The translations under genes were made by a program, and so were the position numbers. The notes beneath the pieces were generated by a model that ran no database searches, was not told where the DNA came from, and was given only the letters and a program-made list of their open reading frames with translations. A stretch of 64,000 bases of DNA from Alitta virens (lineage: Eukaryota > Annelida > Polychaeta > Phyllodocida > Nereididae), in the NCBI GenBank assembly GCA_932294295.1, contig OW028580.1:27226896-27290895 (forward strand), written 5' to 3'. This document shows positions 9,870-22,796 of the stretch, piece after piece; position 1 is the stretch's first letter; each line of letters starts with the position of its first letter.

Positions 9870-11763
9870 GATTTCAGGTAGGTTGAAGTGGAATGTGGGT
9901 CATAAGTAGCCATTGCTATCAGTGTCAGATTTTGTTGATAATTTTGCTCAGCTTTAACAACTATTGTTAGAAACTGGCCATAACTCTTCCATACCAGTGG
10001 CAGCTGTTCACCTGAGAACTGGAATGTGAGTGGTTCATCATGTTGAAATATTTCATCTTTTATCAATAATTTTAGGGAACTAGCCATGACAGTGGTGTTG
10101 TCACGGTTCTGTTCCTGGCTGTTAGTGACATAGGTGTCATTTTGATTTTGTCTTTCCATGTAAGCAATAATTACGAAACGGTTCATATATTCCATTAACT
10201 GTTCTAAAGTTGAAAATAAACTTTTAAAGCAAATTGCTCATTTCTGTTCAGCAGCATAAAATGAAATTTGAAACATATTCCTGAAAACTCTTGCATCTTG
10301 TCCTTTATTTTCTCAGACTGAATCCAAATTTGTTCACAAGGACTGGCACCCAACAGTTTTACATGACTGTGTACAATGGACTTGAAATGGCATGAGAATT
10401 GTACATCAAAGTTTCTGAAGGAGGAGCGAAATATATGTGAACTTTCTAGTACAGATGAATGCGGCCCATCAACTGATCAACACTGTAGTAAATTTCAAAA
10501 GGTATGGACATTTTCTGTTTGCAAGTGTGTAAAGGAGCATTTTGAACATATCGGTGTTGGTTGTGAGCTTCCAGCATATACCCTGGCTCCAAGAAGATAA
10601 CCCAACTACAAGTTTCTTTCAGAAATTCCTCATTAGTTACAACAAGAAATATTAAACATTGATCTTTAATTTCAATGTAGGGGACATTTTTATTTAATCC
10701 ACAACTGAACTTAAGCTCTAGCTTATATAAGTATGTAGCAAATCTGGTATTAAAAGAGTCACATGAAGCACAAGGGTTAATGAGGCCATTGCAACTTGAT
10801 TCATGTGGCAAAATAAGTATTTTCCCACTATGCGCATTGGACAGTCCATAGTGATAAATTACAATTGCGAGCTGGTTGGTAAATGAAGGCAATGTAATAT
10901 TGTTCAACAATTCTGCATAGTCCCTGGAGCAAAATGGACCAAGCTGCTCTATCTTCCAATTTTGATCAATGAATGCTTTCATAAATAATCCACCATATTG
11001 ACACAAATACCCCTGTGCCCCAGTAGATGATGGAGTCAAAAATAATCTAAAGTTCATTGGACTTTTTCCTGAAATGTAAGTTATTACTAGCCGCTTATAT
11101 GCGATGAATGAGGCATTTTGAAAATTCCAGGAAAGCCAAAAATTTTCAGAATCTAGAATGCTTACAACCTTGACTTTTTCCATGTCATATGTCATTCCAT
11201 AAGCAATAATGACATGTCGTTTATCACAATGTTTTTGTCTGAATGAAATGTATATTTGAAAAGTACTTGCAATTACTTTTGTGATGGAATTCCTTGAGTA
11301 CCTAACTTTAATCAGTGAGGCTCTCATTGATGGTCCATCATACAATTGTAAGTCTCTTTTAAGGAGATTGCATTTTGAATGCATGTAGACAAATGATCCA
11401 ATCTCAGTTCTCACAACTGCATGATATTCAGTAATATCATTTTTGAGAAAGTGAGAGAATGGCTTATTGTTTGGAAACTTTAAATGTCTGAAAGTATAAA
11501 GTGGCATATTCTTGCTAACCATGATGTTACACTCTTTCACTTGAAAATAGACAAACAACCTTGAATGTAGGGACACTTGCAACAGATGTAAGCTTATGTA
11601 AGTAAATGAATTATTGGTTATTATGTTAAATGGTTCATATTGTCTTGAAATAACTATTTTGTGCTCCTTTTGAGAATCAGTTCCTGTAGTTAAGTATGTG
11701 ATGGCAAAAGTAAATGTTTCATGGAGAAATTGGTCGCTTGTTGGAAGATCAACTATTGTTATA
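9870..11763 (-). pseudogene. Receptor copy A, CUB-region fragment
   Basis: This is nearly identical to copy B 17250-19131, the CUB-containing ectodomain exon. The reading frame is broken. A one-base shortening of an A run near 10213 and an 8-bp insertion near 10465 (CTGATCAA against copy B) shift the frame. The CUB signature LQLYDGPSMRASL lies near 11310-11350. At the position where copy B has a TGA (18587-18589), this copy keeps CGA (11217-11219), so it preserves the ancestral residue there. The 3' end of the exon is cut by the LTR element and the 5' end by a hAT-like element. It is a clear pseudogene. Confidence 0.85.
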
Positions 11764-13133
11764 TTTGTGCAGAATACAGGTCGAAAAGTCCGAAAACCGA
11801 AACGTCCGAGTCCGAAATCTCCAAAAATTTTCCGAAACGTCCGAAAACCAAAACGCCCGATTCCCGAAACGTCCGAAATATGTCCGAAACGTCCGCTTTT
11901 TCTTTTTTTTTGCTAATGTTTTCTTGGCTGAAAGCACAAGTGTGTCAGATGAATAAAATATACACAAAAATAACAATGAGGTTTTTTAATGTTCAGCTAT
12001 TTTTTATTAGATGAACAACATTTAGTACTGAAACACTTAAGTAACAATAAATAAATATATAAATAAATCATCTCCAGCAGGTCAATTTGGCGTCATCTGT
12101 ACATAGGACCTCTTTCTAAGCAGTTGGGTAATTGATAAAGTTCCCTGCTCATAGTCATCCCACAACTGCATTATAATTACCCTGATAACTTACATTAAGC
12201 ATCAAGAGTGTCACATTGTTTGCTTAATTATTAATATTAACCCTATAAGTGGTCTTAAAACTAACAGCTTTAACAAATTAGGCTACATAAATAACCTGAG
12301 TTCATTGATGGGAATAATTTTTAAACCACATTTAATGTCTCTGACAATGATTTATTCAAAGTCCTAAAATAATAACAAATTTAATTAAATATGTCTAAAT
12401 AATAATTAAGTCCAATATTAACAAAATGGAGAGTGTATCAAGAATCCTTTTAATGAATATTGGCAGTGGATATATAAAATCATAAATATTGATATCAGTT
12501 GATTAAAGTCAATATTTTCTTTAAACACAAAACTGTTTTATTAATTGTAATTAGGAGTTTTATTTTTATTATTACCTTATTCCCTAATCCACCACAATTA
12601 GATATTTCCACCCCTTTTATGTTCAATTGAAGGGGATTATATTTAATTAATTAGCAGTTGATTAAAGTCCATATTTATATTTATATATATACCAATTCCT
12701 TAGATTCTTAGCATTCAGAATCTGTCTCAATTGTCCAGAAATGTTAACTAGAAGTGGAGTTATTAATTTTTTAATTTCATCACGGGGGTGCGGCCGATGG
12801 ACGGCGGGGGGCCCAGGTGCATTGCCGGCCACCGAAACGTCCGACTGGTTCATTGCCGGCCTCCGAAACGTCCGATTGGTGTGGTCAGCTTTAACTTTAA
12901 TTTAAAGCACTAAAATAAGGTCTTGCTCATCAAATATCATGTTAAACTACAGAGAGAACTTGTATGTAAAAGAAATTAAATAAAATTTTAACAAACTATT
13001 TCGTAAAAGGACATAAAACAGCAAAAAAAAATAATTTCGGACGTTTCGGACACTTTTCGAACGTTTAGGGAATCGGAGATTTCGGACTCGGACGTTTCGG
13101 TTTTCGGACGTTTCTTCCTGATACCTTTGTGCA
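11764..13133. mobile_element. hAT-like non-autonomous element with 8-bp TSD
   Basis: The element at 11772-13125 (1354 bp) is flanked by TTTGTGCA at 11764-11771 and 13126-13133. The undisturbed site is at about 19131-19145 in receptor copy B. The ends are imperfect inverted repeats: GAATACAGGTCGAAAAGTCC on the left, GGTATCAGGAAGAAACGTCC as reverse complement on the right. Subterminal arrays of CCGAAACGTCCGA-type motifs face inward from both ends. The interior is AT-rich with no transposase. An 8-bp duplication fits hAT (P and piggyBac relatives are less likely). The element class is inferred. Confidence 0.85.
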
Positions 13134-13160
13134 CATATTATCAGGAACCTTCAATTCCCA
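13134..13160 (-). pseudogene. Last remnant of receptor copy A exon
   Basis: CATATTATCAGGAACCTTCA and the next bases match copy B at 19140-19165 and then stop abruptly. The remaining N-terminal part of copy A is missing. Confidence 0.7.
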
Positions 13161-13188
13161 GACCCCCTAAACGCGGTCTATTACTACT
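13161..13188 (-). mobile_element. Isolated Polinton-terminus-like fragment
   Basis: The reverse complement begins AGTAGTAATAGACCGCGTTT, identical over 20 bp to the proposed left end of the Polinton at 44675-44694. It sits exactly where homology to receptor copy B ends. It may be a solo end left by an imprecise excision or rearrangement. A chance or shared-family origin is possible. Confidence 0.45.
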
Positions 13189-13318
13189 AACAAAGGCCTA
13201 GGCATACAATTACACTTTGTGTTTATTATGGCACAATGTCTACATTAGGAATACCAATGAAATGTAAATTAATTGTGCTAATGTCAAAGTAATATTTTGA
13301 TGATTTGTGAAACAGTTT

Positions 13319-16299
13319 TTACTTGCACAACAAGGATCTTACTGATTCTTTAAAGTGTCTGGTTGAGAGGACAAACATAGCTGGAAAGGAAATTGGCATC
13401 AACGACAAATGCAAACAGAGAAAAAGTAGATGCACCACACCATTGGTGGAGTAATTGTATTGGTAAGGCACACCCATGATATGAGAGGTAGCTGTCACAA
13501 ATGCATGAAGATATAATCTCACTTTCAGCAGTTTTTCAGATTCACTTTGAGTTCTTTTGGATGCTCGTCTTATAACTTCAATCCGTCTTTGAGAAGCACA
13601 GATCAACACAATAACAGAGAGTGACAATATTCCATCTACTGCTGTTATCAGAGCCTTTCCAGTATCACTGGACTGAATCAAACAAATTCCACTTGGTACA
13701 CCATGATTATTCATTGATATCCCTATGCCACAAATAGTTCCAGTACCTGCCAATAAGATGAATGCACAATGGCTGTATTGCAACTGTTTCTCCTTGTTTA
13801 TGCCATGTTTAATTGTCAGAAATATGTGTAGAAAATATATCATGTTACAGAGGCGGTAGAAATAATGTGCGACATAAATTGCCAGAGCAATAAATTTACA
13901 TGTTATTGTTTCAGTGCTGTCAAAATCTATTGTTGGGGAAGAACTTGATGTGCGATTGTGGAAATGGAATATCATCATAATTATAGATAAAATCACACCA
14001 ACAAGAATTTGTAAATGGAGAAACTTGTGATATCTTTTCTTGCTAAATTGCAAATATAAAACTGCTATGCAGTTGACAGTACCAATCAGAATTATCCATA
14101 CAAGTACCATCCAAGTGTTTTGTGGATAACTGTTTGGACAAACTTCCTGAAGCCTTATTAAGTTTATACCTTTGCAAAAGGGAAGAGTGTCACTATGTGT
14201 CAGACAACAGAACCTAATATCCTGAGAATACAAGTCTTTCAGAGACACAATTTGCAGTATAGTCTTGGACACTGTTTTTATTTGGGCGCTACTGAATATC
14301 AGGTGTGTCAAAGAATCCAGGCCAGCTAATGAATCTAATGTAAGATGGATGATAAGTGTGTTTGAAAAATCTAATTTTTTGAGCAAGGTCAGTGTACAGA
14401 ATGAGCAAGCTTCTATTCGGTATATCTTTGAGTTAGCCAAGTTTAGCCTCACTAATCTACGAAATGCTTGAATGTATCTTTCTTTATTACATGCAGTGAA
14501 GAATTCTGCATATCCAGGAACTTAAGATTGTCCATATCTACATGTGTTGAGCTTAAATCCACCATTGGGTTATGGCCGATATACAGTTTAATTACATTTG
14601 GAATATTGATTTGTTTTAATTGTGTTACTGTTGTAATATTGCAATCTGACAAATCAACAAACCAAGCATTTTTGAAAGTGATTGACTGTTTTTCTTTTGG
14701 ATGTGTATTCAACTTCAATATGGCAAAAGCAAAATGGCTATCATTCAGCAAGGATGGCTCGATGCATAAGATGGCTCTACCAAGGCATTTGCATCCAGAC
14801 AGACAATCTGACATCATGCAAGCCCTTTCATCATCTCCAGAAAGTGGGCAATGTAAAATACCATCACATACTTCACTTGGGTGGACACAAATATTTTCCC
14901 TAGTGCATCGTAACATTCTTGGACATGTCCATGTTGAACAGTTTATTTCATCATCACCACCAGGACACTCTTGAATCCCATTACAAACTAACCTTAGTGG
15001 AATACATATATTCCCAGTCTCACATGTATATTTATTTTGGCAGATAAACTGAAAATGAATAATATTCTTGCAATCTCGAAAGTGCCAGCTGTTTTTACAT
15101 GGCAATTCATTTCCATAAAAATCTTTATCTAAGGTACATAAATATTCTCTTGGAAAACAGTCAATGGAACCAAAGGGGCATACATACTGGTCAAAATCTA
15201 TACCTTTAATTTTCAAACTGTTCATAAGTGACTGATGTCCAACCCAAGATGCTGTCAGATCAGAATGTAGAATATTAGATGTTATTATTATGCATTCATT
15301 TGTCAGTTCTTTTATGGTAAGTGGACTCCAACTTGTTGTGTACTTGTCAGTATCAGGACATTCTTCTTCATCTTCTCCATTTTTACAGTCTTGAATAAGA
15401 TCACAAATTCTTGAAATAGCAATGCAAGTTGCATCATTGCACTTAAAATACAGTCTGTGCTGAAATGGATATCCACATAGGTTAGTACAATTAGACTCAT
15501 CACTGGCATCTAAACAATGTGGGTAGTTATCACAAAAATAGATCTCTGGAATGCACTCCTTGTTTTTACAAGCTCTAAATCCCTGCAAACAGTCGTCATT
15601 TATGTCATTTGGCTGCTGATGACACAAGACTCTTAATCCAACATTGGATGACACACTGAATGGTAATGTATACTTTTGTATGTTAAACCTAGGCAACATT
15701 TTCAAATGGCCAAAAAATCCTGTGTTTAGGATGGAAATTTCCTGTCTGTTTCCAAAGAGAACGACAGAGTAAATGCTCGATTTAAGAAAGATTGGCATAT
15801 GTCGAGCAATGGCTGAGTCAACCTCCCTCCTACTTTCCCATGGCATCATATTACCTCCAATTAGATTACAAACTGTTTTTAATTGTCCAATACGCATGAC
15901 TTTTTTGTTAGTAAACCTTTGTACTCTTATACAGTATGTGCCAGTAAAGAACCATCCGTGATTGCAGTATTGGATTTCTGTCTGAAAATCATATTTACTG
16001 TGGCTAAATTTGTTTTCTGGAAATGGATATTCACAGAGAAAAGTAACATTATGTAATACTTTTGAGCAATCCACAAAAATCCATGTTTCTGTAGCAGGAA
16101 TAGCTGCTAGACACTGCCGTCCTGTGCTCATGTTGCTGTCACTGTCTCTCAAGAGTCCTAACAAATAGTGGAACTGAGAGTATTGTACACCCTTAAGTTC
16201 TGAGGGTTTTTGAGATGCATTGAATGAAAGTTCTTTGATCCTGCTGTACTTGTGAATTTGATGAAATGTTACATATTTTTCATCCTGCCATCTTCTGAT
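13319..16299 (-). CDS. Receptor copy B, exon 2: CTLD-LDLa-LRR-7TM (one frameshift)
   Basis: The acceptor TTTCAG precedes ATCAGAAG at 16299, phase 0 with exon 1. Domain order is: end of a C-type lectin-like domain (to about 16040), a second diverged lectin-like domain (about 15975-15610), LDLa repeats with Cys and acidic DxSDE-type motifs near 15595-15490, 15475-15355, 15030-14940 and 14935-14815, a Cys-capped leucine-rich segment (about 14800-14280), and seven hydrophobic helices (about 14130-13350). The stop is at 13319. LDLa plus LRR plus rhodopsin-type 7TM is the architecture of snail GRL101 and of relaxin-type LGRs. It should be a cell-surface G-protein-coupled receptor; the ligand is unknown. 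Near 14467 one base is missing relative to copy A (TTTCAAGAATTTCG versus TTCAAGCATTTCG), which brings a stop just before the helices. This is either a real lesion or a consensus error. Confidence 0.8.
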
Positions 16300-16804
16300 C
16301 TGAAACAGAAGCAAGAAGCATATTAAAGATGGCAGACTGGTATCTATTTTCATTTGTTAATTTATATGACCAGCTGAACAAAATGCTATCCCATTGTTAT
16401 ACAGTCAGTGTAAGCCTTGGGAGCATGCCTTTGTTCCCAAGGCTTTTGTTAACCTGTGAATATTGTAATTGGGTTTTATGTCGTTTTAAAGATTGTAAAC
16501 CAACTAAATGAGGTGAATTAATCTTTGGTATTGCCACAGCTAGGAGAATACTAACTTGTTGTTCTAGGGAGGCACCCTTTGATCAAACAAATACACTCAA
16601 TAATGCGGGTCAATTGATTAATACAAGTAATGAATGTTTGAATAAATGAGGTAGTTTATTAGTTTGTAGACTAAACTCCCATTCGGTTCAGAGAACTGAG
16701 AAAATTTTATACAAAAAACTAAGTTTACTCTATGCCCAGCAAATTTATTTGGATATTGACACATTTGGTCAACTGTATTATACCTCATGTGTATGAATAA
16801 AGAT

Positions 16805-16835
<31 letters not shown>

Positions 16836-16840
16836 CATAG

Positions 16841-16908
<68 letters not shown>
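16805..16908. repeat. (GATA)n then (GA)n microsatellite in intron 1
   Basis: Perfect GATA repeats pass into GA repeats inside the 646-bp intron of receptor copy B (16300-16945). The intron otherwise contains no recognised feature. Confidence 0.95.
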
Positions 16909-16910
<2 letters not shown>

Positions 16911-16945
16911 GACTTTAACACTTATGATATAAAACTGTTACATAC

Positions 16946-19543
16946 CTTGCCCTGTAATTTGAGGCCTAGATAAACTAATGAAGAGGTTCGAAAATATTTG
17001 ACTGCATTGACCGGATCTTGATTCCTTTTCACATTTTTGATTTCTTCTATATACCTAGGCGTGTGCAACACTTCATCCCATTCTTCATCATTGTTTACTG
17101 CCCAAAGGTAGCCTCCATTTTCACGACACATCGTGTTGGCAGTATTCCAATTTCCAGAAAAGTTTGTGTGTACACTCAAGCAACTTAAAGAAGTGAGATA
17201 TGAAGCATTTTCAGGACAAGGAAACTTCAGAATGAGAGAATTCTGTGATTTCAGGAAGGTTGAAGTGGAATATGGGTCATAAGTAGCCATTGCTATCAGT
17301 GTCAGATTTTGTTGATGATTTTGCTCAGCTTTGACAACTATTGTTAGAAACTGGCCATAACTCTTCCATACCAGTGGCAGCTGTTCACCTGAGAACTGGA
17401 ATGTGAGTGGTTCATCATGTTGAAATATTTCATCTTTTATCAATAATTTTAGGGAACTAGCCATGACAGTGGTGTTGTCACGGTTCTGTTCCTGGCTGTT
17501 AGTGACATAGGTGTCATTTTGATTTTGTCTTTCCATGTAAGCAATAATTACGAAACGGTTCATATATTCCATTAACTGTTCTAAAGTTGAAAAATAAACT
17601 TTTAAAGCAAATTGCTCATTTCTGTTCAACAGCATAAAATGAAATTTGAAACATATTCCTGAAAACTCTTGCATCTTGTCCTTTATTTTCTCAGACTGAA
17701 TCCAAATTTGTTCACAAGGACTGGCACCCAACAGATTTACATGACTGTGTACAATGGACTTGAAATGGCATGAGAATTGTACATCAAAGTTTCTGAAGGA
17801 GGAGCGAAATATATGTGAACTTTCTAGTACAGATGAATGCGGCCCATCAACACTGTAGTAAATTTCAAAAGGTATGGACATTTTCTGTTTGCAAGTGTGT
17901 AAAGGAGCATTTTGAACATATCGGTGTTGGTTGTGAGCTTCCAGCATATACCCTGGCTCCAAGAAGATAACCCAACTACAAGTTTCTTTCAGAAATTCCT
18001 CATTAGTTACAACAAGAAATATTAAACATTGATCTTTAATTTCAATGTAGGGGACATTTTTATTTAATCCACAACTGAACTTAGGCTCTAGCTTATATAC
18101 GTATGTAGCAAATCTGGCATTAAAAGAGTCACATGAAGCACAAGGGTTAATGAGGCCATTGCAACTTGATTCATGTGGCAAAATAAGTATTTTCCCAATA
18201 TGCGCATTGGACAGTCCATAGTGATAAATTACAATTGCGAGCTGGTTGGTAAATGAAGGCAATGTAATATTGTTCAACAATTCTGCATAGTCCCTGGAGC
18301 AAAATGGACCAAGCTGCTCTATCTTCCAATTTTGATCAATGAATGCTTTCATAAATAATCCACCATATTGACACAAATACCCCTGTGCCCCAGTAGATGA
18401 TGGAGTCAAAAATAATCTAAAGTTCATTGGACTTTTTCCTGAAATGTAAGTTATTACTAGCCGCTTATATGCGATGAATGAGGCATTTTGAAAATTCCAG
18501 GAAAGCCAAAAATTTTCAGAATCTGGAATGCTTATAACCTTGACTTTTTCCATGTCATATGTCATTCCATAAGCAATAATGACATGTCATTTATCACAAT
18601 GTTTTTGTCTGAATGAAATGTATATTTGAAAAGTACTTGCAATTACTTTTGTGATGGAATTCCTTGAGCACCTAACTTTAATCAGTGAGGCTCTCATTGA
18701 TGGTCCATCATACAATTGTAGGTCTCTTTTAAGGAGATTGCATTTTGAATGCATGTAGACAAATGATCCAATCTCAGTTCTCACAACTGCATGATATTCA
18801 GTAATATCATTTTTGAGAAAGTGAGAGAATGGCTTATTGTTTGGAAACTTTAAATGTCTGAAAGTATAAAGTGGCATATTCTTGCTAACCATGATGTTAC
18901 ACTCTTTCACTTGAAAATAGACAAACAACCTTGAATGTAAGGACACTTGCAACAGATGTAAGCTTATGTAAGTAAATGAAGTATTGGTTATTATGTTAAA
19001 TGGTTCATATTGTCTTGAAATAACTATTTTGTGCTCCTTTTGAGAATCAGTTCCTGTAGTTAAGTATGTGATGGCAAAAGTAAATGTTTCATGGAGAAAT
19101 TGGTCGCTTGTTGGAAGATCAACTATTGTTATATTTGTGCACATATTATCAGGAACCTTCAGTTCCCATTCAAGATAACTTGTATTTGTAATGTTTAATT
19201 GCCATTCAGGGTAATTTATATTCATGATATCCATTACTTTCAGGGATCCACATAATCCTTTTATATGTTTGCTGGAAAAAGTAAGAGGACTATTTCGACA
19301 AAAACAAATCATCCAAATGTTCTTGCAAAGTAACCGTATGCTTGACTGTACCTCTAAAAATCCTGTTTTCAGGGTATTTCTCATTTGAAAGGAAACCCAT
19401 TGCTTAATAGATTCCTTCCATGGCATTTGAATGACTTTTGCATATTTATAAACCTCTGTTGATCCTACTTTACAGGAAGGATAGAATAAAATATTTCCAA
19501 GTTCAAATGAATATAGCATTAATAAAAATACGTACAACTTCAT
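16946..19543 (-). CDS. Receptor copy B, exon 1: signal peptide, CUB, lectin start (one nonsense codon)
   Basis: The start is placed at 19543 because MKLYVFLLMLYSFELGNI is a good signal peptide. An alternative GTG upstream is not needed. The exon encodes an extracellular region with a CUB-type segment (LQLYDGPSMRASLIKVRC, about 18740-18660), more beta-rich CUB-like sequence, and the first half of a C-type lectin-like domain (WNTANTMCRENGGYLWAV, about 17150-17095). It ends at a strong donor, GGCAAG/GTATGTAAC, at 16946/16945. A TGA at 18587-18589 interrupts the frame. Copy A has CGA there, so a CpG C-to-T change explains it. Both flanks of the stop are otherwise open and conserved. With the exon 2 frameshift, the gene is either recently inactivated or affected by assembly errors. 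Confidence 0.8.
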
Positions 19544-20074
19544 TATTTGGTTGGGAAGTAAGCCTTTTCCAGGACGAGTTTCCACAGATAAACTGATTAA
19601 TCCAGCTGAGTTACAAAATACGCCTATCAGTGCTTAGCTCATATGATGTGTCTACACCTGTCATTATATATACACTGTGTGCCATTCCTTGGTCACACCT
19701 AGGAATGTCACTCATTGGCTGATACATTACATAATTTATGCAGAAGATGCAAGTACATTGCATAATATATGCAGAAGATGAAAGACAAATTTCAATTTTA
19801 ATGCCAGCATGACACACTCACTTCTACGATCAAAATGATTGCTCAGCATTGATATCAAATAATGGTCCATCATGAAATATGATTCTCACTGAAATGTTCG
19901 GTCATCTACTTTTTTATCAAATTGATAACCAGGAACTGATGAAAATATTAGAAACTCCCCTCTAATAGAATAGGCCACATTTTAAACAAACCAAGATAGC
20001 AAATTGTCACACTTGCTTGATTGCCAAGATTGCCAATATTACACAGAAGACACACTAAGTGAAGTAATAGTGAC
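19544..20074. other. 5' flank of receptor copy B
   Basis: This should include the receptor promoter. No clear TATA box or known motif was recognised, and the short ORFs here have no supporting features. Confidence 0.4.
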
Positions 20075-21285
20075 ATCGCAATATCAGCTCTTCATTTGAA
20101 TATTGGAAGTATGGATAAACACTTTGATGAGCTTATAACGAGTTTAAATCACATCTTCAACATTATTACATTAACTGAAACTGGAAAGAAAATATTGAGA
20201 ATAGATCAGCTACAATAAGGGAGAAATACAATGTTATATATGCAGTATATATGCAAATAAATTTGTGGGGCCTGTGTTCTAATCAGGTGAGAAATAACTT
20301 GAATTTATTATGTCATAATGTCGAAGATATCTCAATTAAAAGTACTATTGCTGCTCAAAAAATTATCGTAGAATCAGTTTATAGGCATCCAGGTGGCAAT
20401 ATAGAAACATTCACACGGCTCTCATATGCTGGACCTTCAATGTCAATGGGTATGAGGTTCATTCTAATATGCAGTCAGCAAACTTCTATAATTCTCTCTT
20501 GTTACAAAACTTCTGTCCCACTATTGCATTGACTACTCGAATAACTGACTCTTCTATCACACTGATAACATATTCATGAAGACAGATCATTGTAGCATAA
20601 ATGATTAAGGCATAGCAGGCAATATATTTTGTGACATATCAGCAACTATCAAAATGTTGGTCCAAAATCAGAACAGAGATTTAAAGTTAAACTGTTTGGA
20701 GAAAAGAACCTGTTAAAGTTCAGGAAAACACTAAGTTGGGATAACTAGAGTGAATTATATGAAGCAAGTGCTACGAATCAGATGGTTGAAATCCTATATA
20801 CAAAATACACATTTAGCTTTAATAAATCATGCACATTAACCACATTATCTAGGAAAGGGTCAAGAAATAAAATATGGATACCTGCAGCATTACGTAACAG
20901 CATAAGGCGAAAGGCAGATATATACCAAAGATGCCTAAGCAATCCCACAGATCTGAATAATGGCAAATACAAGCGATATGGAATTATATTGGCAACCATA
21001 CTTCGACAAGCAGAAACAGAGTACTATAAAGAAAAATAGATGATAAAAGAAATATATTAAAGCATTCCGGAAAATATATGGTCCTATTATCAATCCAGGT
21101 AAAACAAAAAGGGACAAAGCTATAAAGAAGGTAGAATATCAGGGGAAAAGTTCTGACAACTGACAAAGAAATTGCTAATGCTCTTAATGACTATTTTGTA
21201 AACATAGGAGCAAAACTATCGCTCAAAATCAAACCTAAAAACAGCTACACACAATATCTTACAAGTGAGCAACCTAACAGCATGT
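20075..21285 (+). pseudogene. Degenerate CR1/L2-like LINE, endonuclease and linker
   Basis: Translated pieces in shifting frames give the start of an APE-type endonuclease (ALHLNIGSMDKHFDELI, then an ITLTET motif, about 20085-20180), a YRHPGGNIETF segment (about 20380-20415), and the linker typical before the RT (RRKADIYQRCL...GKYKRYG...ETEYY, about 20905-21035). Several stops interrupt it. The RT itself is missing because another LINE fragment follows at once. Confidence 0.65.
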
Positions 21286-22790
21286 ATATTAATCCTACCT
21301 CACCCTCTGACCATTTACCAGTGCTTCTTATCCCACCTTACAAACGACTGTTAAAACAGTTCAAAACTGTTAAGAAAACTGTGAAAGTGTGGACTGATGA
21401 ATCAACTGAGAAGCTGCCGGGCTGTTTTGAAGCACTAACTGTAGTGGATTATATAAGTTCTGAGAGAATATTTTTTTGCCTCAGAGGACAATGACTTATT
21501 ATCAAAACAACACACCATGGTTCCACCCTGGCTCAAAATCTGTACTAGATCAAAAGAGGAGGCCCACAAAAACAAGACCATCGATCCAGCGAATTTCAAG
21601 AAAGCCAGATCTGAATGGAAAAAAGCAGTGAAGCATGCTAAGAGAGACTACAAAGTACAACTGGAGTCCAATTTTAACACCAATGACTCTCAACAAGTAT
21701 AGACTTCAATAAATCTGATAACAAACTATAACGGTCCTAAAAGAACCAGTTGAATGTTCTGATCCAAGCCTTCCCAAATCAGTTTAATTAATTCTATGCT
21801 CGCTTTGATCAGAATAACACCACCAAACTCAAGTTTGCTTCTGATGGTAAGAAATCGAGCCTGTTCAGTGCACTTAACAAGAAAAAAGCCCTAGGACCAG
21901 ATGGCATATCACCATGTCTGCCAATATATATAATATATCATTAAGATTTCACAAGGTACCCACTTCCTTCAAGATGGCAACAATAATTCCTGTGCCAAAA
22001 AACTGATAATGTGTCATGCCTGAATGATTACAGACTGGTAGCTCTGACTGCAGTACAAATGAAATCATTCGAGTAAATTGTGCTCAAATACATCAAATCC
22101 CTTCTTCCTCCAGACTTCGACAAATACATGTTTGCATATAGATCAAATCGTTCAATTAAAAAAAAAAAAAGGTATGGCTGCACAACATTTTACAACAATT
22201 AGAATCACCATCAACATATGCAAGAGTGCTTTTCATTGATTACAGCTCTGCATTTAATACAATAATACCAGCAAAACTATACAAAAACTATTATGTGATC
22301 TAGAATTTCCACCTGCTTTAAGTGACTGGATTTTATACTTTTTGATCAATCGCCAGCAAAGAGGACGGATAAACAATGTATCTTCCCACCTTGAAACCTT
22401 ATCAACTGGCACCCCTCAAGGATGTGTCATGTCACCTATGCTATACTTTATTTTTACCTTTGACTGTGTGGCACTTTATGAAGATACCTTGGTTGTAAAG
22501 TTTGCTTATGATGCAACCATTTATGGTTGGTGCTTGGAAAACAACTTGACTCTTAATGTAGTAAAAACTAAGTAAATTATTATTGACTTTTTTCTCAAAA
22601 AGGAGCAGCAAACTCTCACTCACGATGACAATCAGTCTGTTGAAGAGGTTAAAACCTTCAAGCTCCTTGGAACTCCCATTTTCAATGATTTAAAATGGTG
22701 TGGGTTGGATCAGCTGGAAAGAAAGATATTAACAAACTAAACTCTGTCATTCGCACTGCAGAGAAAATAATTGGGACTGGCCTTCCATCG
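21285..22790 (+). pseudogene. Degenerate LINE, linker and RT
   Basis: A second, different LINE begins with SPSDHLPVLLIPPYK and KTVKVWTDESTEKLPGCFE (about 21300-21440), a form common just after the endonuclease in Jockey-like animal LINEs. The RT follows in broken frames: KKKALGPDGIS (about 21885-21915), GTPQGCVMSP (about 22408-22440), and a decayed YADD equivalent, AYDATIYGW (about 22504-22530). Frameshifts and stops show it is dead. Confidence 0.65.
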
Positions 22791-22796
22791 CTCCAC

